A stretch of DNA of 20,614 nucleotides from Euplotes cf. woodruffi 2 WChen-2021 (Eukaryota > Ciliophora > Spirotrichea > Euplotida > Euplotidae), in NCBI GenBank assembly GCA_021441665.1, contig JAGYYN010030930.1, positions 1 through 20,614 on the forward strand, read 5' to 3'. Made by a program: the position numbers and the translations under genes. Positions 1 through 10,317 of this stretch are shown here, piece by piece (positions within the stretch are counted from its first letter, which is position 1; every line of letters starts with the position of its first letter). The notes under the pieces were generated by a model that did no database searches, was not told the origin of the DNA, and worked only from the letters and a program-made list of their open reading frames with translations.

Positions 1-1762
1 GTGAGTGATGGTTGAGGTAGTGTGGAGTTGGATTTTGCAAAGGAAATTATTGATTTACAAATATCTGCGACTCACGATTGTTTATTTTCAAAATGCATTT
101 AGTTTAAAAATCTGTGATTTCTTCCACTTTCTGATATTAAACCCAACTGATGGAACATATGAAAAATCAAATGGATCTAAGATAGGAAAAATGCATCCCT
201 CGAGACTGTCAAAAACTCTATCACACAGCCCAAATTCCTTCGATGTAGTTTTACTGGGGATATCCTTATACTTCGTGATCTTGCCATTGCGAGTATGAAC
301 GACGTCGTGGATGAAGTCAAATCCTCCTCCGTTAAAGTAATAGCCAATGAATCCCTGGAATAGGTCAGTCAAAGTGTCGGTGTTGACTGACAGTTGCTCT
401 GTCTCGTTTGCGTCTCGCAAGATACCCTTAATTATCTGTTCTGCATCTGGTTCGAAATTCACGTTGACTCTGTTTACCACTGATTTCTCACCTTCTTTCG
501 TTAGAATATGAGTTGGATTTAGAAAGCCTACAGTTCAGCAAAATACACTTACCGATTGACGGCTTATTGGAGTCGATAATTCTTGGAAGGACAGCAGGAG
601 AAGTTTTATCCTGAAGATACCTAAAAATTACACCTCCAGGCTTACACTATAAGCATTCAAAGCAGGCTGAATGAATTCAGTTTGGTTGTTTTCGAGAAAA
701 TTTTAGCGTTCTCCACAAAGTATTTTAAGTAGTAGCCTAACTTGTGAAATCGAGAATCTACTTCTGCAAAGGTACGGATATACTCTCAGTTTACGATCCC
801 GGTTATATTGTTGAACGAGATCTCGATGTTTTTGCCTCTGTAGTTTTGGCAGCTCAAAATATACAGCTTGAAGGATTTAATTTCTTCCCAAGATCAAGAT
901 GTTTTGTCTTCAAGAAGTTCCTTTAGTTGCAATCAGTACTCCTGAGGGTATGTCTGAAGTTTGCTCGGTATAAGGACTGTTAAATCAATATCGCTTGAAT
1001 ATTTTAGTAAAAATCCGTTTGTCAATGATCCATACGGCCTGACAAGCGCTTCACTATTCCACTTGGTCACAATTTTGCTGATTTTGTCAATGATATTTGT
1101 AATATCGGAAATTGTTGATGGATCTGGAAGCAATTGATTGTAAATTTTCTCGATCTCTTCATCAGTGAGATCGATGAAAAGATTTTTATTTCATGATCTT
1201 GCATTCCTTCAATTCATTATATAATTCCTTGATCTCTCGGTAGTCATTAACGATCCCTTGGTGCTGAGTGGGATCTGACTTAGTGGCGTCTAATATTTCG
1301 CTCTTGACATATTTTAAGATTACTTTCATATCTTCTTTCTTTTGTTTTTTGGTATAGATTAAATAAAGTAGCAAGCGCTTGAGTCAGATTCAATCTATAC
1401 TAGAGTCAATAAGCTACTTAAACAACTAAAAATATTGGAGGCTTTGAAGATTGCAATTTTAATGGCTACTAAAGATACTCGGTCCTCAAACCTAATTACA
1501 ACTGTATTTTAGATGTATCTCAAATGTAAATCAAATCAAATATATTCTCTAAAATACAGAAACGGCAAAAGTACTTGATAAGTAATAATTAGTTAATTTT
1601 TATGCAGACCTGGGTCGATATCGTCATTATTTTCAGTATCTCTTGATAATGTCTCTTTTAAGCTTGCTCTCTAGTTCTTCAGTTGTTATTGTACTCGTGC
1701 TGTAAAAATATTAGACAAAAGCTTTGATTATGATACCTTGAAGTTGAGCTAAAGTCGTCCAT
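1..1762 (-). CDS. TUTase / non-canonical poly(A) polymerase, partial at left edge, three +1 shifts
   Basis: Predicted terminal nucleotidyltransferase that adds U or A to RNA 3' ends. Seen: the pol-beta-type motif YGSLTNGF followed by SDIDL (two metal-binding Asp), then ISFNN, then NSFSL leading to YLQDKTSPAVLP, then a PAP-associated segment with LFQGFIGYYFN and DPFDFS. Proposed exons on the minus strand: 1762-1737, 1699-1610 (T1629 skipped), 1394-646 (T1188 skipped), 620-553, 527-1 (T84 skipped). Introns are 37, 215, 25 and 25 nt. All segment lengths sum to whole codons (32, 75 and 351 codons, then at least 27). TGA is read as Cys many times. The third catalytic acidic residue, before ISFNN, is Glu (824-822) rather than Asp. 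The catalytic core is well supported. The first two exons and the 215-nt intron are inference; a start at ATG 1329 is the alternative. The gene runs off the window. Uridylyl versus adenylyl specificity cannot be told. Confidence 0.8.
82..87 (-). other. +1 frameshift site AAA-TAA-A (TUTase site 3)
   Basis: After the PAP-associated segment the frame reads AFCK then TAA. Skipping T84 opens 27 more codons to the window edge, interrupted only by one TGA (Cys). It could also be the true stop; the sequence left of the window would decide. Confidence 0.6.
1186..1191 (-). other. +1 frameshift site AAA-TAA-A (TUTase site 2)
   Basis: The N-terminal frame ends KIMK then TAA. Skipping T1188 enters the frame of the nucleotidyltransferase core (KNLFIDLTDEEIEKIY and onward), with no gap. 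The shift is required to make a protein that contains the catalytic motif. Confidence 0.85.
1627..1632 (-). other. +1 frameshift site AAA-TAA (TUTase site 1)
   Basis: AAA (1632-1630) is followed by TAA. Skipping T1629 opens a frame beginning N-D-D-I-D-P that ends at a GT donor. It depends on the less certain 5' exons, so it is weaker than the other sites. Confidence 0.5.
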
Positions 1763-1918
1763 GATTTTAAGTAAAATTTATTATAGTCGAAAACAATACA
1801 AAACTTAAATATTTAAATTGCACATTTGAACCTTAATTGAAGATTGAGTTTGAATTTTTTGCTCACCAACTATTACTGTGAAAATGAATTCAGAAGACTT
1901 TTTAAGTGAACAAAGTAT

Positions 1919-4066
1919 TTAGTAGTCTTTCTTTTTGATAATCACTTCTTTGTAGTCGTTAAAGTCTCCTTCGAACTTCTTAACACATTCGTCTTTAACT
2001 GTGTAAATTACTTGACAGAGTGAAGAAACAAAGTATTGATCGTGAGAAACAATCACAAGACCTCCTTTGAAGGTTTCAAGAGCAATGATAAGCGCGTTAA
2101 TTGCGTCAATATCAAGGTGGTTAGTAGGCTCATCCAAAACTAATATATGCGGCTTTTTGTATGTGATCATTGCGAATGCAACTCTACTCTTCTGACCTCC
2201 TGAAAGTAAATACATCGGCCTAATTGCAAGATTTCCTGATAGACCAAAAGATCCAAGGTGAGATCTGTATTCTTCAACTCCAATAGTGCCATAGCTCTCC
2301 ATCATTTGCTCGACTGCTGAGAGTCTCAAGTCAAGGCTATCGACATGGTGCTGAGTGAACAGACCGATTCTAGTCCTTTGGTTTAAGTACTGAGTTCCGT
2401 CCATCGGTTCAAGATCTCCTGTGAGTGTTCTTAGTAGAGTAGTTTTACCAGCTCCGTTCGGACCAACGATAGCAATTCTGCTCTCCATGTTAATATCGAT
2501 TGTGACATCGTCACAAATCTCTTTTCCGTCTCCGTATCCAATTGTACATTCTGTTAATCTAAGAAGAGGAGGGCTGATAAGCTCGGGCTCTGGGAAGATA
2601 AACACACATGTTGGATCTTCAGTGATTTCATCAATTAGTTCCATCCTTTTGAGAGATTTAATTCTCGACTGAACCAATGAAGCTCTTTTAGCGTTATATC
2701 TGAACTTGTCGATGAATTTTTGCACATGCTCAACATGCTTTGTTTGAGTCTCAACTTGCTTTTTCTGCTGTTTAAGAAGCTCTGTCCTTGTTTTCTCGAA
2801 TTGGTCGTAGTTTCCTTTGTAGTACTCTAGTCTTCCATCGAAGAAATGAATGATTTCTTCAGCTACGTTATTTAAAAATTCTCTTGCGTGAGAGACAATA
2901 ACAACAGTAATATCTAAGCTTTGAACGTAGTCTTCGAGCCACATGACAGCATCTAAATCTAAGTGATTTGTAGGCTCATCCAAAAGTAATATATCTGGGC
3001 TTGAAAACAGTGCTTTAGCTAGTGAAATTCTCATTCTCCAACCTCCTGAGAATTCCTTGCTCTTTCTTTTAAGATCTTCTTGAGAGAATCCAAGACCTGA
3101 TAAAATTTTGGAGGCTTTGAACTCAGCTTCATGGGCTTCAATTTCAACTAATTTTTGTTGAACTGCTTCAAGCTTTTTATCGTTTTCAATTTTTTGTCGC
3201 TTTTTCATTTTGCTTTCGTCAACAGATAAAAGATTTCGTTGTTCATCAAGCAGCTGAGTTCTCTGTGTATCTCATTCTAAGACATGCTCGATAACAGTTT
3301 TGTCTTCGGGCTCAATTTCCTGCTCAACATGCAAGACGTGTAGATGTGGTGGAAAACCTTCAACCTCTTTTCTTGCGATGTGATTAAGGAGCGTTGTTTT
3401 ACCGATACCGTTTCTTCCAATGAGTCCGTACTTTCTCCCGAAATTAAGCCTCAAAGTTGCGCGATCAAGTAGTGGTTTCCCACCAACAATCATAGTAACA
3501 TTGTTAACAAGCACGTCCATGCGATAGTCAGCATCTCTGCCGTGGACGACAACTCAAGGAGGAGATTTCTTTTGCTTTCTCATAAGTTCGATTTGTTTGT
3601 CAATAGCTTCTAGCTTTTTCTTTTGGACTTCTTTGTCTCTTAAGCTAAGCTCACTTTCTTCGCCCCAATTGATAAGCATGCTGTTGGAGTCGCTTGTGTA
3701 TTTGTCGTAATCGAGCAAAGGATCCAACTCTAAGTTCCCTCCGTCGGCTTCGTCGTACTCAATGTCATCGGAGACATCTCCGATGCAAATTGCGTTCTTT
3801 AAGTACTTGGGGACTATTGAGTTTCTCAGGTCGTCTCTCAATCCTTTTTGCAAGAACACTTGAATTAATTTTCCGCACAGAGCAAACGCTTCTTCATTTG
3901 AATAAACGAGTCCATCTGTAATGAAGTCTCCGATAAGTTCGAATCAATCGTCTGGGGTCAACGGTGGTTCCTCGATCAGCATTTCTGCTATGTATTCGTA
4001 GAAGTGAGAGAGCCCGTCCCTGTCAATGCACTTCTCGAGAATATCTATGACATCGGATACTTTCAT
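1919..4066 (-). CDS. ABCF3: GCN20/ABCF3-type ABC-F ATPase
   Basis: Cytosolic ABC-F ATPase, the family of yeast GCN20 that acts with GCN1 at the ribosome in GCN2 signalling; role inferred from family. One uninterrupted frame of 715 aa, close to the 709 aa of human ABCF3. An N-terminal helical region of about 180 aa is followed by two nucleotide-binding domains. Walker A is GRNGIGKTT (near residue 217) and GPNGAGKTT (near 540). Signatures are FSGGWRMR and LSGGQKSR. Walker B is LLLDEPTNHLD and LVLDEPTNHLD. Residue 183 begins MDVLVNNVTMIVGGKPLL as in ABCF3. Three TGA codons lie in frame (DDC, PPC, LEC); the last aligns with a small residue in homologues (VLES/VLEC), favouring Cys over Trp. The first H-loop reads VSHAREFL where family members usually have VSHDREFL. 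No intron, no frameshift. Stop TAA follows TAC. Confidence 0.95.
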
Positions 4067-4289
4067 TTTATGCCTATTTTTAATAATTATCCATTCAAAA
4101 ATATATAAATTTAGGGCACCTTTTTGTATCCTCTAATATTCGGTGTATACACAAAATTTAGATTTTTATAGTTGCAGCAGTTAAAGCTGTCAATAATCAC
4201 ATAATTCTTAAAACGAGTAGAATTACACTTATTTTTAGCTGAGATTATTATAAAGTAAAAATCAAAAATAAAAATGGGAAACTGCACAA
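4067..4289. promoter_or_regulatory. Divergent intergenic region between ABCF3 and RING/FHA genes
   Basis: AT-rich 223-nt gap between two head-to-head start codons. It must hold both 5' leaders and, if the genes sit on separate macronuclear chromosomes, both chromosome ends. I see no ATTGAA motif on either strand and no clear promoter element. Confidence 0.5.
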
Positions 4290-6028
4290 ATGGAAAACAG
4301 AGGTCTGCAATTATTTATTATATTTAAAAATAAGTTCAACTTCAAACTTACTCCCCAAAATTAGAGCAATCTGAAGCTGATGAGCAATCTCTCAATGAGA
4401 TCGTTATAGGTATTTAATTTCGTTTGCAACGCATATTTTTACCGATTTTATTTTAGAATGCGAGACTTGGACAAGAGATTCTCACGGATTATTTGACTAC
4501 GAGTCAAATGATGTGGTCAAGAATACGCTTAAGATCAATAGCACTACGAACTTGTTTCGAAATAATGATAACATTGAGCAGTGAGCCAGCAAGTACCTTA
4601 ACTCCAGAAGAGCTGATATTTGCCTCGACGTGTCAATCGAATCGATCCACAATACTATAGTCGACCGCGATGAGGGTGAAGAAATGAAGTACTCGACTCC
4701 TTTTAAGGCTGAAAACAACACCAAGTTTCTTGCTGATATAAACAAAAGCAGTGTTGCGGAACTATCAAACCCCGACTCCTTAGTGCACATTTTGAATAAC
4801 AGGAAAGGAGACTACTGGATATACCACAGGTCGCTGTACAATAAAAGCGAGGATTACTTTGGTGATACTGACAAGCTCTTGTGGATTACCATAAGAGACT
4901 ACGCCAGTTCTGCATCTTCGCTCGGATACAAACTCAACCCTGATGATATTTTGAGATTTGGAAGAGCCAAGGTCAGAGTCTTAAAAATTCAACTAGAAGA
5001 GAGCAGCTCGACTGAGTCGGACTATAAGATTCGAATATCAAATAAAATTGATCCTCCAGAATGAATATCTGAAGATGACTATAGCGAGGACTGAGACAAT
5101 TCTGAATCTAAAGTATGCAGAATATGCTTTACTGAAGGTTCCAAAGAAAACCAACTAATTTCTGTATGCAAATGCTCTGGATCGATGAAGTACATCCACC
5201 ACGAATGTCTTAAAGGATGGATGAACAGCAAAAGAACAGTAAAATTCAACCCTCAATGTGTTCTTTATTACTGGAAGACGCTTGAATGCGAATTGTGCAA
5301 GACTACTTACTCCGAACAGCTGCAAAGTAAATACGAACTTGCAAGTTACGAAATTCCATTTTCAAGCTATATTGCTCTGGAATGCTTGAACTGAAACAAA
5401 TCTAAAACAATTCATGTAGTAAATCTAAGCGGGAACAAGTTAAAATATAAAATCGGTAGAGGACATGACAACGATATCAGAATATCAGATATCAGTGTAT
5501 CAAGGTTCCATGCATTCATTATAAAAGAGAACAACAGCTTGATATTAAAAGACAACAGGTCCAAGTTCGGCACGTTAGTTATGGTCAAGAAACCAATGCT
5601 TCTCTCTTGTTTCTCTTCAATCCACATGCAAGTCGGAAGAACACTCATGCAGATCTATATGAAAGGCAAGCCAGAATGGAGTCTATCTGGATGTCTGTGC
5701 TTTACTCAAAAAGTCCCTATCGTTGAAGAACAGACAATCAAGTACCTTTCTTACACTTCAATGCCGGACAATTGCGTCCCCCAAGAGTTTAAGCTTATCT
5801 GGAGGAAAGAGGCTCAGTTCGATACAACCAAGTCAAAATAAAATATGGTCAAAACAAATATGAGACAAAAAGATTAGCGAACCAGAAGTAACAGAGTGAG
5901 TTCAAGATCAGCAACCGGCACAGCTGCCACATGCTATCAGCATAATGAACCGCATTGAGTCACTGCCAAATATATCTGAGGATGTTTCATCATTTGATGT
6001 TATTCAGAATGTAAGACAGAGCTTTTAA
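4290..6028 (+). CDS. RING-variant (RING-CH) plus FHA domain protein with a +1-shift C-terminal extension
   Basis: Likely E3 ubiquitin ligase-like protein with a phosphothreonine-binding FHA domain. Exons: 4290-4302, 4365-4409, 4457-6028 with T5839 skipped; introns are 62 and 47 nt. Product about 542 aa (480 codons, shift, 62 codons). RING-CH zinc ligands at residues about 240-300: CRIC, CKC, HHEC and CELC. FHA at about 338-434: GRGHDNDIRI, SVSRFHAF and KFGT. TGA is read as Cys four times before and twice after the shift. Start chosen at ATG 4290 because only this frame splices in phase; an upstream ATG (4274) would give an attractive MGNC myristoylation start but does not fit the splice phase. 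A GTAAGA at 6011 could be a further donor, so the last residues are uncertain. The domain calls are firm; substrate and pathway are unknown. Confidence 0.88.
5836..5841 (+). other. +1 frameshift site AAA-TAA-A (RING/FHA gene)
   Basis: The FHA frame ends TCA AAA TAA. Skipping T5839 opens 62 codons that include two TGA (Cys) and end at TTT TAA (6026-6028). The extension looks like protein (for example ISIMNRIESLPNISEDV), so I favour a shift, but termination here would leave both domains intact. Confidence 0.7.
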
Positions 6029-6276
6029 TAAGAGCGACTTAAGTTCAATATTACTATTAGTGCTGGTATTTTATTGAATATCAAATATTAAAAAATCGCA
6101 ATTCTGTTGGTGTTTCAAATTAAATCATATTCGAAAGTCTTGCTATTAATAAAACTAAATAAATATGAGCATTTAAATTTATTTTATTATGATTTGATAA
6201 ATCAGTTAGAAATAAAATTGATTTATTTCATTAAAGAATTATACGAATTAATCAATAAATTTTAATAAAAACAAAC
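6029..6276. other. Intergenic gap with inverted ATTGAA pair
   Basis: AT-rich 248-nt gap with no supported gene. It contains TTCAATA near 6049 and TATTGAA near 6080 in opposite orientations, about 25 nt apart, each resembling the Euplotes E-Cbs breakage motif. Significance is uncertain because the motif is short. Confidence 0.4.
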
Positions 6277-8680
6277 ATGAGCGAGAAGGATTATTCTGAA
6301 GAGTTTAGGTAACCAAACATTGCTGACATAAATTATATTTTAATGCAGATTAAAATAAATACAAAATATTATACTTAATTGAATCTCAAATTTGTCTTCC
6401 TTGTTGCCCAATGTGTTATTAATTTGCAATTTTAGCCCTGAAAGACAACAACCAGAAGATGAAGAAAAACCACAAGACGATAATGAAGAACAAGAAGCAG
6501 AAGATATTGGTGAGGGTGAAGAACTCGAAGATGCTGAGGAGATGCAAGATGTACAAGAGGAAGAACAAGTAGAACAAGAAGAACAAGAAGTTGAGCCTCC
6601 ACATGAACCTGAGCATCAAGAAGAAGTTGAACCACCACAAGAATTAGTTCAAGTTCAAGAGGTTACAGAAGTAATGACTCCTGAGCCAAAGCCTGAACCG
6701 AAATCTGAGCCAAAGCATGAACCAAAATCTGAGACGAAGCCTGAACCTCAACCCGAACCTGATCTTAAACCGGAGCCTGAAACAGAACCAAAACCAGAGC
6801 CAAAGCGTGAGCCCAGACCAGCTTCAAACAAACCGAAAAGTGTAAAAGTTGACACACCTTCAAAGAAAGAAGACAAAAGCATTGAAGAAGTTCAAACCCA
6901 TTCTCCTCGAACTATTGAAGCATGACGCCTTGAAGGAGTTCTTCCATCAGAACTCGAGCACATCCCTCGTTCAATGTTTGCTGAGTCGGGAGTTCCCAAA
7001 GAAGTCGCGAATCTAAGATATGAATTCCACGAGAACAAGAGGCAAGAGTTAATCAGTTTGGTAACTAAAGCTAGACAGCAGATTATCGACGAGCTAGATA
7101 AGACTGGCATCGACAATCTAAATCTAACCACTTCCTCTCAGTTTCTATCTAAAAGCAAACTTAATAAAAGCAACGCGCAGGGTTCGAAAACAGCAAGATC
7201 GATGATGACAACAGGGTTCTTAAGCAAGACGATGGACAAGGACAAAGAAGCAAACCAAAAGCAGATGGAGATCATTCAGAAAATAAAGCAGAAAGAGGCC
7301 AAGCGCTTTGAAAAATACATTGTTAACGAAGAGCGCAAGAACAAAATCCTCGAAGAAAAGGAAGCGCGCTTCGAAGTCATCCGCAAGCAAGAGTCCCTCC
7401 GCAACGAAATGCTAAAATAAGTCGTTGAAGCAGGAAAACGAACGGAAAATGCTTGAAGAAATCCTAAATGAAAAAGAAGAGCAAAAGCAGGAGAAAATCG
7501 GCAAAAAGGTGGCATGGAACAACTTCCTGCAGAACTTAGAACAGCAAAAGCAAGAAGAAATAAAAGCTGAGGAAGACCGTAGGAAGAAGGAACTCATCGC
7601 GAAAGAAAAAGAGCGCAAAAGACTTGAAAAAGCAAAGAAATGAGAAGAGTCTATCCAAAAGCAGATCTTAGAAAGCGAACGCAAAATGCAAGCGATGAAT
7701 GAAAAGACCAAAGAACAGATGAAGAAGATGAAACAGTCTCAAAAACTAAAAAAGATAGAATGCGAGAAGAAAGCACAGATCAAGAAGCGCAAAATCCAGC
7801 AAATAATGAAAGCTAAAGAAGACAAGGAAAAAGAAGACCTTGCGAGGTTCCTTGAAAAACAACAAAAAGAAGCTGAACGCGAGATGATCTTAAAACGAGA
7901 GAAAAACAAGGCTCTTATGGAGATCAAAATGCAGGCGGAGGAGCGGAATATGCAAAAGGACAGGATTCTCAGGCATGCAGAAGACCGTATGCAGGAGAAA
8001 ATCAACAACTGGATGCAAAAGCAGAAGGATGCTGACAAGAGACTTGAGAAACTAAAAGAACAAGAAAGATTCGATGAAATGCTAAAACAAGAAATGATCA
8101 ATCTTAACAACCAGAGCAAGTTTTATAACAAAAAGCGGTTTGAAAGAAAAATTCAGTACCAAGAAGAAAAAATGAGAGAAAAACTAACAATGGAAGATGT
8201 CAAGATTGAAGCTATGGCTGACCAGCGCTATCATCTCAAAGACATTAGGAAATAAAGCGCTTAATGATATGGAAAGACAGCGACAGGACATTAAAAATGC
8301 ACTTTATCAAATGACTGTATGGAATTCGTTTAGTCCTGAGGTCGTGCAAAAGATTTGTAATAAAAAATCCAAAATTGGAAAATCAACTATTGAAGGTATA
8401 AAAATAAAGATTTTTATGACATTTTAATTTTCAAGTTCTAAGATAAATTTTAGAAATGGTAAGGGTACATGCATCAAACGAACACTTTATGAAGAATGCA
8501 AAAAGAAAGCGACGTAATAACTCAGTAGCTGAATTAAAAGAGCTATATGGAGATAATTCAACAAAAGGAGCAAAGCCTAAAATGCAAGTATCAAGGAGTC
8601 AGCCAGATCTAAACATTATTGAGGGTGCAAAAAATAGTGAGCATATGTCTAATTACTCCAGCAATAATGTTCAATCTTAG
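6277..8680 (+). CDS. Acidic/proline-rich coiled-coil protein with two +1 shifts
   Basis: No family recognised. Exons: 6277-6308, 6436-8395 with T7418 and T8253 skipped, 8454-8680; introns are 127 and 58 nt. Product about 738 aa (338, 278 and 122 codons), each block a whole number of codons. Residues about 12-170 are dominated by Glu/Gln then by a Pro-Glu-Lys repeat. From about residue 250 to 620 the protein is extremely rich in Lys, Glu, Gln and Arg with heptad-like spacing, a long coiled coil. The C-terminus is basic and Ser/Asn-rich. Two TGA codons (6923-6925 and 7641-7643) are read as Cys within otherwise continuous composition. The coiled coil runs straight through both shift sites, which argues for real frame changes rather than ends of separate genes. 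A structural or ciliary/cytoskeletal role is only a guess from composition. Confidence 0.82.
6660..6830 (+). repeat. Imperfect Pro-Glu-Lys codon repeat
   Basis: Short imperfect coding repeat of CCA/CCT-GAG/GAA-CCA/AAA units, giving about twenty Lys/Glu-Pro dipeptides inside the coiled-coil gene. It is an intrinsically disordered linker by composition. Confidence 0.8.
7415..7420 (+). other. +1 frameshift site AAA-TAA-G (coiled-coil gene, site 1)
   Basis: RNEMLK is followed by TAA. Skipping T7418 gives K-S-L-K-Q-E-N-E-R-K, continuing the Lys/Glu heptad composition without a break. A 46-nt intron ending here is formally possible but its sequence is GC-rich and coding-like. Confidence 0.88.
8250..8255 (+). 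other. +1 frameshift site AAA-TAA-A (coiled-coil gene, site 2)
   Basis: KDIRK is followed by TAA. Skipping T8253 gives K-A-L-N-D-M-E-R-Q-R-Q-D-I and an open frame up to a well-formed intron donor at 8396. Confidence 0.87.
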
Positions 8681-9128
8681 TATATTGAAACGAGGCAAAC
8701 TTATGTTTTATTTCAAGCAGCACCTAAAACACGCATTATTTAAATCTCTAACTCCATATCGGCCGGTCTCCAGTCATCTACTCATGACACCATTAAGATG
8801 ACTTTCTAAGCCAATTGAACCGTCAGCTTTGCATTTATTCTGTATTTCTTGCTTTTTGAGGGGTCAAAATCAAAGGTTGTTAAAGATTACAGCGGAAGGA
8901 GGGTTTAGGCGACGAAAGGTACCGGGTTGATTGTATTGCAGAGTTTTTATTATCAAAAGTCAAACTATTGCTATTTGGTAGGATTAGGACTACGAATGCT
9001 ATCCGATTGGCTGAGATATATCTCTTTTATAATTCAGTGCAAATTAGTATGAATTAACTTTTAATTTTATAAAATATTGAATAGATTCATATAAGGTATG
9101 AACGAACGCTGACTATTCAGTAGCGGTT
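8681..9128. other. 448-nt intergenic region, no supported gene; possible structured RNA
   Basis: No coding frame with intron or shift signals is convincing. The middle part (about 8755-8960) is less AT-rich than its surroundings. AGTCATCT (8772-8779) and AGATGACT (8796-8803) form a perfect 8-bp stem with a 16-nt loop. The left end carries TATATTGAAACGAGG, almost repeated at 16760 in another gap. No tRNA boxes, snRNA signature or telomerase-RNA template was found. Confidence 0.4.
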
Positions 9129-10317
9129 ATGGACGACAGCGAGTATAATCAAAAGTCAGACAACTCGAGCAAAGCAAAATATGCTCTTAACCAGTCCCAC
9201 AGCAAGATTCCAGACGATCCTGATTTAGATGATGGTAGGGATTTATTGCAATTAGATGATGATCATAACTGAAAGTGAATGCTAACTGACAGTTTTACTA
9301 GAATTGTTGGATACTTTTAACAGAATAAGCAAGATATTTAATGATAAAGCTATTAACTCATATTTTTAATAATTAAATCATGATATTTTTAAACTAATTT
9401 TTATTTGGAAACAATTTTGTAATCTGACTTTAGATATTTGACAGCTTGTTTTTAAAGCTGAAGATAAAATCATTTCTGGACTGAATCAAGGAGAAATTGT
9501 AAGATAATTTAATATAAAACTAGTACAGATATTTCTTCGCATAATTATATTTTAGTTATGAGAAAATTAACATCTCTTTTTCAAAGTAATTTTACACATA
9601 TAGGATATCAATGATCAAAAATAGTATCGATGAAGAGGTGATTAAATCAATAAATAAAATCGAGAATAATACACCACTGCATTCTCTCATAAAATAAAGA
9701 AGCAGACATCGATAAAAACATCGTGAATTTCAAACTAAGAATCAAATCAGAGCTAAACAAAAACCATAACAGCACTTTGACAGAGAACCCGGTTGACTCA
9801 AGCAGCATCGGTTTGAATCCAAGTCAGAACAAATACACAATCGATACAATTGCAAAAATGTTTGTTTTAAACAAGTCCTTCGACAGCCCAGAAGAAATCA
9901 TAAGGAAAAACAAAGAAGCCGAGGAATTCGTTAAAAAGATGAATAAACATAAATAAGCGGAAATAAGAATCCTCTAAATCAAAGTATGAATGTTGCTGAA
10001 GAGTCATCGCCAAACGGTCTGAAAAACACGATCAATTCTGTAAGACGTTGCATTACTTGTTTAGATGTCAACTCCGGCGCACCCGTTTAAATAAACCGAA
10101 GACCTACCTTTACCAAAAGATGATCTCGTCGTATGAAAGCAGCATTGTGCCTTCAGAAGTCGCAGCGAGCAGTGAAGCTGAGACTTCCTTCCTGCCTCAG
10201 CTCAAGCACACCGCTCGGCCGCTGAGCAAGGCAGATATGCAGTCTCGGCGCAAGAACTACTCGATCTCGCTGAAGCAAAGACTGCTAAACCCAGAGGATA
10301 CAATAAAGGAAATATAG
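9129..10317 (+). CDS. Unrecognised protein needing several +1 shifts; 5' splicing unresolved
   Basis: No family recognised. ATG 9129 opens an acidic, Ser-rich exon to about 9234. A later exon starts at 9434 (IFDSLFLKLKIKSFLDC) and joins across an intron at 9499-9603 to ISMIKNSIDEEVIKS. The link between 9234 and 9434 is unclear: the simple GTAGGG donor leaves the wrong phase, while a donor in the 9310s would fit. From 9604 the frame passes AAA-TAA at 9692, 9951, 9961 and 10089, with a candidate 25-nt intron at 10040-10064, and ends ATA TAG (10315-10317). The C-terminal part has SESE-type Ser/Glu stretches and basic motifs (ADMQSRRKNYSISLKQ). A single protein is favoured because shift sites link each frame in the +1 direction, but exon limits need transcript data. 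It may also continue into the next gene. Confidence 0.6.
9692..9697 (+). other. +1 frameshift site AAA-TAA-A (9.1 kb gene, site 1)
   Basis: PLHSLIK then TAA. Skipping T9695 gives K-E-A-D-I-D-K-N-I-V-N-F-K-L-R-I and joins the next open frame exactly. Confidence 0.83.
9951..9966 (+). other. Tandem AAA-TAA-G pair: two +1 shifts four codons apart, or a 38-nt intron
   Basis: The sequence AAATAAG CGG AAATAAG has two shift signals. Shifting at both (skipping T9954 and T9964) reads K-K-R-K-K-N-P-L-N-Q and reaches the correct downstream frame; one shift alone hits the second TAA. The rival explanation is an intron starting at GTTAAAAAG (about 9930) and ending at the second AATAAG, which gives the same downstream frame. 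Confidence 0.6.
10089..10094 (+). other. +1 frameshift site AAA-TAA-A (9.1 kb gene, last site)
   Basis: After a candidate 25-nt intron (10040-10064) the frame reads STPAHPFK then TAA. Skipping T10092 enters a 74-codon frame (KPKTYLYQKMISSYES and onward). If the small intron is not real, this site falls away. Confidence 0.6.

Noticed and set aside
4274-4302. MGNC start with N-myristoylation for the RING/FHA gene
   Set aside because: This frame is out of phase with the next exon at any AG acceptor I can see; the ATG at 4290 splices correctly.
9302-9370. Exon reading LLDTFNRISKIFNDKAINSYF in the 9.1 kb gene
   Set aside because: It splices in from 9234 but has no usable donor before its stop.
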